From JBBCJM01 sp037190175 (GTDB lineage: Bacteria > Pseudomonadota > Alphaproteobacteria > Rhodobacterales > Rhodobacteraceae): a stretch of 64,000 bases of DNA. The stretch's first letter is position 1; each line of letters begins with the position of its first letter. The notes beneath the pieces were generated by a model that was not told where the DNA came from, searched no databases, and saw only the letters and a list, made by a program, of their open reading frames with translations. This document shows, piece by piece, positions 27,350 through 35,048 of this stretch. Both the position numbers and the translations under genes were made by a program. The stretch lies in assembly GCA_037190175.1 (NCBI GenBank), contig JBBCJM010000178.1, positions 1 through 64,000 on the forward strand. Direction: 5' to 3'.

Positions 27350-29049
27350 AACTGAGAACCGCCCTGATGGGTGCGGCCGCGACCGTCGTGCTGGCACCCG
27401 CCGCGCTCGCCGAACGCGGCTCGAGCGGCCATGTCAACATCCTCTACTACCAGGCCGTCTCGATCCTGAACCCCTACCTGTCCTCGGGCACCAAGGACGT
27501 CGAGGGCGCCTCGCTGATCATCGAGCCGCTGGCGGGCTTCGACGAGAACGGGGTGGTGATCCCGCGGCTGGTCGAAGAGGTGCCCACGATCGAGAACGGC
27601 GGCGTCTCGGAAGACCTGACCCGCATCACCTGGAAGCTGAAGCCGGGGATCGTCTGGTCGGACGGCACCCCCTTCACCTCGGCCGACGTGAAGTTCAGCT
27701 ACGAATACTGCACCCATCCCGAGGGCGGCTGCGCCCAGGCGGCGCGCTATGAGGGCATCGCCAGCGTCGAGACGCCCGACGACCTGACCGTGGTGGTGAC
27801 CTTCGTCGCGCCCAAGCCGAACCCCTACCAGGCCTTCGTCAGCTCGACCTCGCCCATCATCCAGAAGGCGCAGTTCGAGAACTGCATGGGCGCCGCGGCG
27901 GCGACCTGCACCCAGCAGAACACCCATCCCATCGGCACCGGCCCCTTCCGCGTCACCGACTTCAAGGTCAACGACGTGGTGTCGATGGAGGCCAATCCCA
28001 ACTACCGCGACCCGGCCAAGCCCGCCTTCGCCACGCTCACGCTGAAGGGCGGCGGCGATGCGCAGGCGGCGGCCCGCGCGGTGATGGAGACGGGCGAGTT
28101 CGACTATGCCTGGAACGTGCAGATCAACCCCGAGCTGCAGGAGCAGATGAAGGCCGGCGGCCGGGGCCAGTTCGTCAACGCCTTCGGCACCCTGGTCGAG
28201 CGGATCGAGATGAACCTGACCGATCCCTCGCCTTCGCTGCCCGAGGGCGAGCGGTCCACGGTGAAGCACGCCCACCCGGTCCTGTCCGACATGCGGGTGC
28301 GCCAGGCGCTGTCCATGGCCATCGACCGCGAGCTGCTGGTCGAGGTGGGCTATGGCGAGGCCGGCCGGCCCACCTGCAACCTGGTGCCGAACCCGCCGCT
28401 CTACGCCAGCCCCAACACCGAATGCTTCGCGCAGGACATCGAAGGGGCCAAGGCGCTGCTGGCCGAGGCGGGCTGGACCGACACCAACGGCGACGGGATC
28501 GTGGACAAGGACGGCCAGAAGCTGTCGCTGCTCTACCAGACCTCGGTCAACGCCGTCCGGCAGGACTTCCAGGCGCTGATCAAGGGCTGGTGGAACGAGA
28601 TCGGGGTCGAGGTCGAGCTGAAGTCGATCGACGCCTCGGTCTATTTCGGCGGCGACCCGGGCTCGCCCGACACGTTCCAGAAGTTCTACGCGGACGTGGA
28701 GATGTACGCGAACAACTTCGACGGCACCGACCCCGAGCCCTATCTGGGCCAGTACCTGTGCAACAAGATCCCCGGCCCCGAGAACCAGTGGCAGGGCGAG
28801 AACGTCAACCGCTTCTGCGACCCCGCCTATGACGCGCTCTGGGCCGAGCTGGCCAAGACCCCCGAGATGGAGAAGCGCGGCGAGATCGCCATCCGCCTGA
28901 ACGAGATGCTGACCAAGGACAGCTACGTCATCGTTCCGCTGGTGGACCGCGGCCGGCTGTCGGCGCATTCCAACACGCTGGGCGGGGTGGTGCTGAACAC
29001 CTGGGACAGCGAGCTGTGGAACGTCTCGGACTGGTTCCGCATCAAGTGA
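27346..29049 (+). CDS. Periplasmic peptide-binding protein (SBP family 5)
   Basis: A 567-residue family-5 solute-binding protein with a clear signal peptide (MKLRTALMGAAATVVLAPAALA). Typical family elements follow: NGVVIPRLVEEVPTIENGG, TWKLKPGIVWSDGTPFTSADVKFSYEYC and the late MRVRQALSMAIDRELLVEVGYGEAG. Several cysteine pairs suggest disulfides. The actual cargo (di- or oligopeptides, opines, nickel complexes) cannot be told. It is strongly coupled to dppF (ATGA overlap) and followed by an attenuating hairpin, as expected for the most abundant product. Confidence 0.9.
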   Translation: MKLRTALMGAAATVVLAPAALAERGSSGHVNILYYQAVSILNPYLSSGTKDVEGASLIIEPLAGFDENGVVIPRLVEEVPTIENGGVSEDLTRITWKLKPGIVWSDGTPFTSADVKFSYEYCTHPEGGCAQAARYEGIASVETPDDLTVVVTFVAPKPNPYQAFVSSTSPIIQKAQFENCMGAAAATCTQQNTHPIGTGPFRVTDFKVNDVVSMEANPNYRDPAKPAFATLTLKGGGDAQAAARAVMETGEFDYAWNVQINPELQEQMKAGGRGQFVNAFGTLVERIEMNLTDPSPSLPEGERSTVKHAHPVLSDMRVRQALSMAIDRELLVEVGYGEAGRPTCNLVPNPPLYASPNTECFAQDIEGAKALLAEAGWTDTNGDGIVDKDGQKLSLLYQTSVNAVRQDFQALIKGWWNEIGVEVELKSIDASVYFGGDPGSPDTFQKFYADVEMYANNFDGTDPEPYLGQYLCNKIPGPENQWQGENVNRFCDPAYDALWAELAKTPEMEKRGEIAIRLNEMLTKDSYVIVPLVDRGRLSAHSNTLGGVVLNTWDSELWNVSDWFRIK

Positions 29050-29059
29050 CGTGATCCCC

Positions 29060-29089
29060 GCCCCCGCGCGGCCCGGCCCGCGCGGGGGC
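29060..29089 (+). terminator. Attenuating hairpin behind the binding-protein gene
   Basis: A 12-bp GC-only stem (arms 29060-29071 and 29078-29089, six-base loop) followed by ATTCCTTT, ten bases after the stop. It probably gives partial termination before the permease genes. Confidence 0.75.
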
Positions 29090-29137
29090 ATTCCTTTCGG
29101 CCGCTCCCCGCCACCCGACCGGAGGCACCGCCCCCGA

Positions 29138-30160
29138 ATGCTGACCTACACGCTGCGCAGGCTGCTGCTGGCCATCCCCACGCTCCTGCTGATCAGTCTG
29201 GTGATCTTCCTGATCGTCGATCTGGCGCCCGGCTCGCCCATGTCCGAGATCCCGCTGACCGTGCCCCCCGAGGTGCGGCTGCGGATGATCGAGGCGCTGG
29301 GGGCGAACGATCCGCTCTTCGTGCGCTATGTGCTGTGGCTGAAGCAGTTCTTCTGGGTCGAGCCCGCCTATGCCTTCGACCGCTGGTTCGGCACCGACCT
29401 GGCGGGCGGCGCGCAGCGCATCATCAGTTGGCAGAGCCGCGCGCCGGTCTTCGACATCATCGGCCAGCGGATCCCGCAGACCCTGACCGTGGTCGGCACC
29501 GCCTATGTGATCGGGGTGGCCATCGCGCTGCCCATCGGCATCTATTCCGCCTATCGGCAATATTCCTGGTTCGACCAGCTGGGCACGCTGGTGTCGATGA
29601 TCGGCTTCTCGGTGCCCACCTTCTTCACCGGCGTGGTGCTGATCCTGCTGTTCTCGGTCTACATGCCGCGCGAGAGCTTCTTCTGGTTCCCCTCGATCTA
29701 CGACACCACCCTGCGGGTGACCGACTGGGACAGCTTCTCCCGGCAGGTGCGGCAGATGGTGATGCCGGTCGCGGTGCTGGCGCTCTACAACGCCGCGCAG
29801 ATCAGCCGCTACATGCGCTCCTCCATGCTCGACAACCTCACGCAGGACTATGTGCGCACCGCGCGGGCCAAGGGGCTGCGCGAGCGGATCGTGGTCCTGA
29901 AGCACGTGCTGCGCAACTCGCTGATCCCGGTGGTGACGGTGATCGCGCTGGGGATCCCTTCGGTCTTCGCCGGGGCCATCATCACCGAGCAGGTGTTCAA
30001 GGTGAACGGCCTCGGCGCCGCGCTGATCGGGGCGATCCACGCCAACGACCTGCCCACGGTGCAGACGCTGACCTTCATCTTCGCGGTGCTGATCGTGATT
30101 TTCAACCTGATCGCGGATGTCCTCTACGGCATCCTCGACCCGAGGATCCGCTATGACTGA
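29138..30160 (+). CDS. dppB: Peptide ABC transporter permease 1
   Basis: A 340-residue DppB-family permease: an N-terminal helix (LRRLLLAIPTLLLISLVIFLIVDLAPGSP, family hallmark), a large periplasmic loop, then five helices with the coupling motif DYVRTARAKGLRERIVVLKHVLRNSLIPV. The ATG at 29138 follows GGAGG at a rather long spacing. It overlaps dppC by eight bases. Confidence 0.93.
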   Translation: MLTYTLRRLLLAIPTLLLISLVIFLIVDLAPGSPMSEIPLTVPPEVRLRMIEALGANDPLFVRYVLWLKQFFWVEPAYAFDRWFGTDLAGGAQRIISWQSRAPVFDIIGQRIPQTLTVVGTAYVIGVAIALPIGIYSAYRQYSWFDQLGTLVSMIGFSVPTFFTGVVLILLFSVYMPRESFFWFPSIYDTTLRVTDWDSFSRQVRQMVMPVAVLALYNAAQISRYMRSSMLDNLTQDYVRTARAKGLRERIVVLKHVLRNSLIPVVTVIALGIPSVFAGAIITEQVFKVNGLGAALIGAIHANDLPTVQTLTFIFAVLIVIFNLIADVLYGILDPRIRYD

Positions 30161-31076
30161 CCTTGCCGCGGGCCGGGTGGCCGTGATCGAGAAGCCGCGC
30201 AGCCAGTGGCGCGACGTCTGGGACCAGTTCAAGACCCACAAGGGCGCGGTGGTGGGGATGATCATCTTCATCCTGCTGATCGTCTTCGTGCTCTTCGGCC
30301 CCTATTTCGTGGAAAGGCCCAGCCTCACCACCGCCCAGCAGTTCCGCCTGCGCAACCAGCCGATGAGCTGGCAATACCCGATGGGCACCGACCAGCTGGG
30401 CCGCGACATGCTCTTGCGGATGATGCACGGCGGGCGGGTCTCCATCGCCGTGGGGCTGGTGGCGATGATGATCTCGCTGCTCTTCGGCACGCTGGTGGGC
30501 GTGCTGGCCGGGTTCTTCCGCGGGGCGGACAACATCCTGATGCGGATCACCGACCTCTTCCTGGCCCTGCCGCTGCTGCCCCTGCTGCTGGTGCTGGTGA
30601 TGCTGTTCCGCGCCCGGCTGGCCGCCATGTTCGGGCCGGAGTTCGGCACCTTCCTGCTGATCGTCTTCGCCATCGGCGTCACCTCCTGGATGCAGGCCGC
30701 CCGCATCGTGCGGGGCGAGGTGCTGGCGCTGAAGGAGCGCGAGTTCGTGCTGGCCGCGCGGTCCATCGGCACCCCGCCGCGGCGGATGATCCTGCGCCAC
30801 ATCCTGCCCAACGTGGTCTCGCCCATCATGGTGGCGGCGACCCTGGGCATCGCCTCGGCCATCATCACCGAATCCGCGCTGTCCTTCCTCGGCCTCGGCT
30901 TCCCGCCCGACTTCCCCACCTGGGGGCGGCTGCTGTTCGAGGGGGTGGAGTACATGCAGCTCTACCCCTCGCGCGTGGTCTGGCCGGGGCTGGCGATCTC
31001 GCTGACCGTGCTGTCGGTCAACTACATCGGCGACGGGCTGCGCGACGCGCTGGACCCGCGGATCCGGGGGCGGTGA
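30153..31076 (+). CDS. dppC: Peptide ABC transporter permease 2
   Basis: A 307-residue DppC-family permease with a cytoplasmic N-terminus (RSQWRDVWDQFKTHKGAVVG), the MGTDQLGRDMLLRMMHGGRVS motif and the coupling segment EFVLAARSIGTPPRRMILRHILPN. It completes the importer. The start at 30153 overlaps the dppB stop, whereas the longer frame from 30117 lies inside dppB. Confidence 0.93.
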   Translation: MTDLAAGRVAVIEKPRSQWRDVWDQFKTHKGAVVGMIIFILLIVFVLFGPYFVERPSLTTAQQFRLRNQPMSWQYPMGTDQLGRDMLLRMMHGGRVSIAVGLVAMMISLLFGTLVGVLAGFFRGADNILMRITDLFLALPLLPLLLVLVMLFRARLAAMFGPEFGTFLLIVFAIGVTSWMQAARIVRGEVLALKEREFVLAARSIGTPPRRMILRHILPNVVSPIMVAATLGIASAIITESALSFLGLGFPPDFPTWGRLLFEGVEYMQLYPSRVVWPGLAISLTVLSVNYIGDGLRDALDPRIRGR

Positions 31077-31085
31077 GGCGGGCCG

Positions 31086-31652
31086 GTGGATCTGACCTTC
31101 CATCCGCTGACGCCCGGGCGCGTCGACGACCTGACCGCGCTGTTCCAGGCCGACAGCGTGGCGCGCGGCTGCTGGTGCCTCTACTGGCGGCTGCCGCCGA
31201 AGGACCGCCGCGCCTTGGCGCCGGCCGACCGGCGCGCGCATTTCCTGACCCATGCCGCCGACCGCCCGCCGGCCGGGCTGATCGCCTATGACGCCGCCGG
31301 CCCGGCCGGATGGGTACAGATCACCCCGCGCGAGGCGCTGTCGCAGTTCCAGAAGGTGCCCTCGGCCCGCCCCGCCGCCGACACGCCGGCGGGGTGCTGG
31401 GCGGTCTCCTGCTTCTTCATCCGCAAGGACCTGCGCCGGCAGGGGGTGATGGTGGCGCTGGCCCGCGCCGCCTGCGCCCACGCCGTGGCTCACGGCGCCA
31501 CGGCGGTGGAAGCCTCCGCCCGCCGCCCGCCGAAGGACTGGGGCTGGGGCGAGGGGTTCACCGGGCTGATCCCTTCGCTGGCCCGCGCGGGCTTCACCGA
31601 GGTCGAGGCCCGCACCCCGCAAAGGGTACTGATGCGCTGGACGCCGGCCTGA
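31086..31652 (+). CDS. GNAT-family N-acetyltransferase
   Basis: A 188-residue protein with a GNAT fold: the acetyl-CoA pyrophosphate loop appears as RKDLRRQGVMVALARAA, preceded by the beta strand CWAVSCFFI. The N-terminus contains an unusual GCWCLYWRLPPKDRR segment found in a subset of uncharacterised GNATs. Start is GTG 31086, nine bases after dppC; it may be the tail gene of the transporter operon, perhaps modifying an imported amine, but that is conjecture. Confidence 0.78.
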   Translation: MDLTFHPLTPGRVDDLTALFQADSVARGCWCLYWRLPPKDRRALAPADRRAHFLTHAADRPPAGLIAYDAAGPAGWVQITPREALSQFQKVPSARPAADTPAGCWAVSCFFIRKDLRRQGVMVALARAACAHAVAHGATAVEASARRPPKDWGWGEGFTGLIPSLARAGFTEVEARTPQRVLMRWTPA

Positions 31653-31684
31653 CTTCGCGCCGACGCAGGGTTGGCGAACTGGAT

Positions 31685-31699
31685 TTCTGCACCGCAGAA
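31685..31699. promoter_or_regulatory. Palindrome upstream of a small gene
   Basis: TTCTGC-ACC-GCAGAA, a perfect 6-bp dyad 40 bases before the start at 31739, immediately followed by a TATATG sequence that could serve as a -10 hexamer. It looks like an operator, but I cannot name the regulator. Confidence 0.45.
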
Positions 31700-31738
31700 T
31701 GCTATATGAAGCGCAGGGAGGATCATGGAGACAGACCC

Positions 31739-31912
31739 ATGTTCCAGATCGAACGCCAGGCCCCCCGCACCCCCCGGCCCGTCGCGGAAGACCTCGAAAC
31801 TTACTGGCAACCCCAGCCCGCCGAAGCGCCCAAGGCCCCGGCCCGGCCCTCTCCCGCCCAGTTGGCGGTGGAGCTGATGTACGCCTATTACACGCCGGAA
31901 CGGGCCAGTTGA
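31739..31912 (+). CDS. Small conserved-looking protein, unknown function
   Basis: A 57-residue Pro-rich protein (MFQIERQAPRTPRPVAEDLETYW, then a QPAEAPKAPARPSPAQ linker, and an amphipathic end LAVELMYAYYTPERAS). No signal peptide or membrane span. The ATG at 31739 has GGAG eight bases upstream; an in-frame ATG at 31706 would add eleven residues. It has its own dyad-marked promoter region and ends just before a terminator-like repeat, so it looks like an independent gene. No function is proposed. Confidence 0.6.
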   Translation: MFQIERQAPRTPRPVAEDLETYWQPQPAEAPKAPARPSPAQLAVELMYAYYTPERAS

Positions 31913-31921
31913 GCAGGCGTC

Positions 31922-31943
31922 GTAGGGCGGGGTTCACCCCGCC
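31922..31943. terminator. GTAGGGCGGGG hairpin between convergent genes
   Basis: GGCGGGG-TTCA-CCCCGCC hairpin preceded by GTA, located between the convergent 57-codon gene and the DUF3422 gene. It belongs to the same repeat family as the elements at 57118 and 57627. Confidence 0.65.
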
Positions 31944-31949
31944 CCGGCC

Positions 31950-33230
31950 TCAATGCAGCCGTCGGCGGATCCGGCGCAGCAGCATCCAGACCGCCAGCAT
32001 CACCGCCGGCACCAGCCCGGCGGTGACCCAGGGCTTCGGCAGGTGCCAGGCCTCGGCCAGGGGCGCCACCAGATAGGCGGCCAGGCTGACCGCGTAATAG
32101 CTGATCGCCACCAGCGACAGCCCCTCGACCGTGTGCTGCAGCCTCAGCTGCAGGTCGGCCCGCCGGTCCATGCTTTCCAGCAGCCGCTGGTTCTGCGCCG
32201 AGCGCTCCACATCCACCCGCGTGCGCAAGAGCTCCGCCGCCCGCGCCGCCCGTTCCGCCATGGCCCCCAGCCGCGCCTCGGCGCTTTTCACCGTGCGCAT
32301 GGCGGGATCGTAGCGGCGCTTCATGAACTCGGCGAAGGTCTGCCGCTCCTCGATCCGCGCCTCGCGCAGCACCGCGATGCGGTCGTTGACGATGGCCTCA
32401 TAGGCCGCGGTGGCACTGAGCCGGAACTGCGCCTGCACCGCCAGGCTCTCCAGTTCCGCCGCGATGGCCAGCAGCCGGTCCAGCGCCGCCTCCGGGCTGG
32501 CCCCGGCATCGTCCAGCCCCGAGACCAGCGCGGAAAGCTGCGGGTCCAGCGCGTTCAGCCGCTGCGTCAGCGCCCGGGCCCGGGCCAGCCCCAGCATCGA
32601 CATGGCGCGATAGGTCTCGACCTCGCAGAGCCGCTGGACGATCCGCCCCACCCGCCGCGGCCCGGTGCCCGGCCGCACGAAGACGGCAAAGCGCATGTGC
32701 CCGGCCGGGTCGATGCGGAAATCGCCCGCCACCACCGCCGCACCCTCGAGGATGCGCGAGGCGACCAGGCTCTCGGCCGCGAACCAGTCCTCGATCCGGG
32801 CCAGCATCGCGGCTTCGTCCCGGGGCATCGGCTCGACCCGGATCAGGAGGGAAACCAGCCTGAGGCCGGGCGCCGCGGCGATCCAGTCCTCGGGGAAGAC
32901 CCCGGCCTCGGCCGGGTCGAAGGGGCGGGGCGAGACGCCGGGGCCGAAGGCGGAATAGGTGACGAACTCGGTATGGCTCTCCCATTTCAGCCCGTGGCGG
33001 CCGACGGGGCCCGAGAAATGCGTGGCCTCGGGCTGCGGATGCGCCGAGCCATGGCGGTCGAGCAGGTCCAGCAGATGCGCCCGGTCGCGGCCCCGGTCGC
33101 GGTTGGCGGCCTCGACCGGCTGCTTGATCGCCAGATAGACGGCATGGCAGGGCACCGCCAGGGTGGGAAACGGCCGCGCGTGCAACTCGTCGACCGCGGC
33201 GTAGCGCTGGGGATGGTCGGGGATCGGCAT
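31950..33230 (-). CDS. DUF3422 membrane protein
   Basis: A 426-residue DUF3422 protein. The bulk is cytoplasmic, with the family opening HPQRYAAVDELHARPFP near the N-terminus and the conserved FGPGVSPRPFDP segment. A long helical, probably coiled-coil region (about 270-370, LRTRVDVERSAQNQRLLESMDRRADLQLRLQ) leads to two C-terminal membrane helices (SLVAISYYAVSLAAYLVAPL and PWVTAGLVPAVMLAVWMLL). The architecture resembles a membrane-anchored coiled-coil protein; no function is known to me. The start at 33230 excludes upstream repeat sequence. Confidence 0.85.
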   Translation of the reverse strand: MPIPDHPQRYAAVDELHARPFPTLAVPCHAVYLAIKQPVEAANRDRGRDRAHLLDLLDRHGSAHPQPEATHFSGPVGRHGLKWESHTEFVTYSAFGPGVSPRPFDPAEAGVFPEDWIAAAPGLRLVSLLIRVEPMPRDEAAMLARIEDWFAAESLVASRILEGAAVVAGDFRIDPAGHMRFAVFVRPGTGPRRVGRIVQRLCEVETYRAMSMLGLARARALTQRLNALDPQLSALVSGLDDAGASPEAALDRLLAIAAELESLAVQAQFRLSATAAYEAIVNDRIAVLREARIEERQTFAEFMKRRYDPAMRTVKSAEARLGAMAERAARAAELLRTRVDVERSAQNQRLLESMDRRADLQLRLQHTVEGLSLVAISYYAVSLAAYLVAPLAEAWHLPKPWVTAGLVPAVMLAVWMLLRRIRRRLH

Positions 33231-33395
33231 CGGCTCCTCGGGGGGTCTGGGGCGATTGCTAAGCCCCCGCCCGCCCCCCGCAACCGCGATCGCCGGCATA
33301 CCGCGGCATACCCCCCGGCTGTTGCCGAAAAGCCTTGGGAAGCAAGACCGACTTCGCGCCCGCACCACTTGGGCGAAGCCTCCAACCTCAAACTG

Positions 33396-33450
33396 CTTTC
33401 TTTGGTGTTTCAAATATCCCACGGGGGTCCGGGGGTGTGAAACCCCCGGG
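33396..33450. repeat. Dispersed repeat downstream of pntB
   Basis: CTTTCTTTGGTGTTTCAAATATCCC-type block (33396-33420, reverse orientation of the copy at 17418) followed by a GTCCGGGGGTGTGAAACCCCCGG stretch. The annotated pntB frame continues into this repeat and stops in it at 33410. Confidence 0.8.
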
Positions 33451-35035
33451 TCTCTCCAACAACGCGACGCCAAAGGCAGTTTCCGCGGCAGCGGCGGCGG
33501 GCGAGCGGCTCCCCTTCACGGGGGGCCCGAGCCCGCCGCCCCCCGTATTCGAGCATCGGCAGGAGCGCATCCAGCGACTTCTTGGCGTCACCGTAGAACA
33601 TCCGGGTGTTCTCCTTGAAGAACAGCGGGTTCTCGATCCCCGAATAGCCCGTGCCCTGCCCGCGCTTGCTGACGAACACCTGCTTGGCCTTCCAGACCTC
33701 CAGCACCGGCATCCCGGCGATGGGAGAGTTCGGGTCCTCCTGCGCCGCCGGGTTCACGATGTCGTTCGAGCCGATCACGATGGCCACGTCGGTCTCGGGG
33801 AAGTCCTCGTTGATCTCGTCCATCTCCAGCACGATGTCGTAGGGCACCTTGGCCTCGGCCAGCAGCACGTTCATGTGCCCGGGCAGCCGGCCCGCCACCG
33901 GGTGGATGGCGAAGCGCACCTGCTTGCCCCGCGCCCGCAGCTTGCGGGTCAGTTCCGACACCGACTGCTGCGCCTGCGCCACCGCCATGCCGTAGCCCGG
34001 CACGATGACGATGGAATCCGCGTCGTTCAGCGCCGCCGCCACGCCCTCGGCGTCGATGGCGATCTGCTCGCCCGCGATCTCCATCGCCGGGCCGGTGGTA
34101 TTGCCGAAGCCGCCCAGGATCACGCTGACGAAGGAGCGGTTCATCGCCTTGCACATGATGTAGCTCAGGATCGCGCCCGAGGAACCCACCAGCGCCCCGG
34201 TGACGATCAGCAGGTCGTTGGACAGCGAGAAGCCGATGGCCGCCGCCGCCCAGCCGGAATAGCTGTTCAGCATCGAGACCACCACCGGCATGTCCGCGCC
34301 GCCGATCCCCATGATCAGGTGAAAGCCGATGAAGAGCGCGGCCAGCGTCATGCCGACCAGCGCCAGCGTCGAGCCGGTGTTCAGATAGACCACCAGCAGG
34401 ATCACCGACAGCGCCGCCGCGCCCGCGTTCAGCAGGTGCCCGCCCGGCAGCTTCTCGGCCTTCGAGGTCACCTTGCCCGCCAGCTTGCCGAAGGCGATGA
34501 CCGAGCCGGTGAAGGTGATGGCCCCGATGAAGATGCCCAGGAAGGTCTCCACCCGCAGGATCGAGATCTCCACCGGCGACTTGTGCGCGATCACCGCGGC
34601 AAAGCCCGTGAGCCCCTCGGCCATTTCCGAGACCGCCAGCATCCGGTCGAGGTCGGCGAAGGCCCCGGTCGGATCCTGCGCCAGCGCCAGCAGGTCGGCC
34701 AGCCGCACCAGCTCGATATGGGTGTTGAACCCGATGAAGACCGCGGCCAGGCCGACGAGCGAATGCATCGCGGCGACCAGCTGCGGCATCTCGGTCATCT
34801 GCACCCGCTGGGCGACATACCAGCCCGCGGCGCCGCCGGTCAGGATCAGCACCAGCGACAGCGCCCAGAGGCCCGAGCCCGGGCCGATCAGCGTGGCCGC
34901 GACCGCCAGCGCCATGCCGGTGATGCCGTACCAGACCGCGCGCTTGGCGCTTTCCTGATTGGACAGGCCGCCGAGGCTCAGGATGAACAGGACCGCGGCG
35001 ACGACATAGGCGCCCGTGGTGAAACCGAATTCCAT
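33410..35035 (-). CDS. pntB: NAD(P) transhydrogenase subunit beta, 3' end abnormal
   Basis: PntB forms part of the proton channel and the NADP(H) site of the membrane transhydrogenase. N-terminal helices fill about residues 5-260 and the soluble NADP domain follows (PGYGMAVAQAQQSV, FAIHPVAGRLPGHMNVLLAEAKVPYD, ENPLFFKENTRMFYGDAKKSLDALL). The normal end should come soon after SLDALL. Here the frame runs on for about 45 more residues through a GC hairpin and into a dispersed repeat (ending GFHTPGPPWDI). One extra base in the six-C run at 33539-33544 would give a TGA at 33516-33518 and a normal-length protein. A sequencing indel or a real frameshift is therefore likely. Confidence 0.85.
   Translation of the reverse strand: MEFGFTTGAYVVAAVLFILSLGGLSNQESAKRAVWYGITGMALAVAATLIGPGSGLWALSLVLILTGGAAGWYVAQRVQMTEMPQLVAAMHSLVGLAAVFIGFNTHIELVRLADLLALAQDPTGAFADLDRMLAVSEMAEGLTGFAAVIAHKSPVEISILRVETFLGIFIGAITFTGSVIAFGKLAGKVTSKAEKLPGGHLLNAGAAALSVILLVVYLNTGSTLALVGMTLAALFIGFHLIMGIGGADMPVVVSMLNSYSGWAAAAIGFSLSNDLLIVTGALVGSSGAILSYIMCKAMNRSFVSVILGGFGNTTGPAMEIAGEQIAIDAEGVAAALNDADSIVIVPGYGMAVAQAQQSVSELTRKLRARGKQVRFAIHPVAGRLPGHMNVLLAEAKVPYDIVLEMDEINEDFPETDVAIVIGSNDIVNPAAQEDPNSPIAGMPVLEVWKAKQVFVSKRGQGTGYSGIENPLFFKENTRMFYGDAKKSLDALLPMLEYGGRRARAPREGEPLARRRCRGNCLWRRVVGETRGFHTPGPPWDI
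33518..33546 (-). terminator. Hairpin at the expected end of pntB
   Basis: ACGGGGGGC and GCCCCCCGT form a 9-bp stem with an 11-base loop. It sits where pntB should end and overlaps the abnormal C-terminal extension. No T-run is present. Confidence 0.6.
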
Positions 35036-35048
35036 CGCGTGCGCCCCC

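Noticed and set aside
33388..33591. 67-codon minus-strand frame overlapping the end of pntB
   Set aside because: It combines a shifted pntB end, the hairpin and repeat sequence. It has no ribosome site and no likely function of its own.
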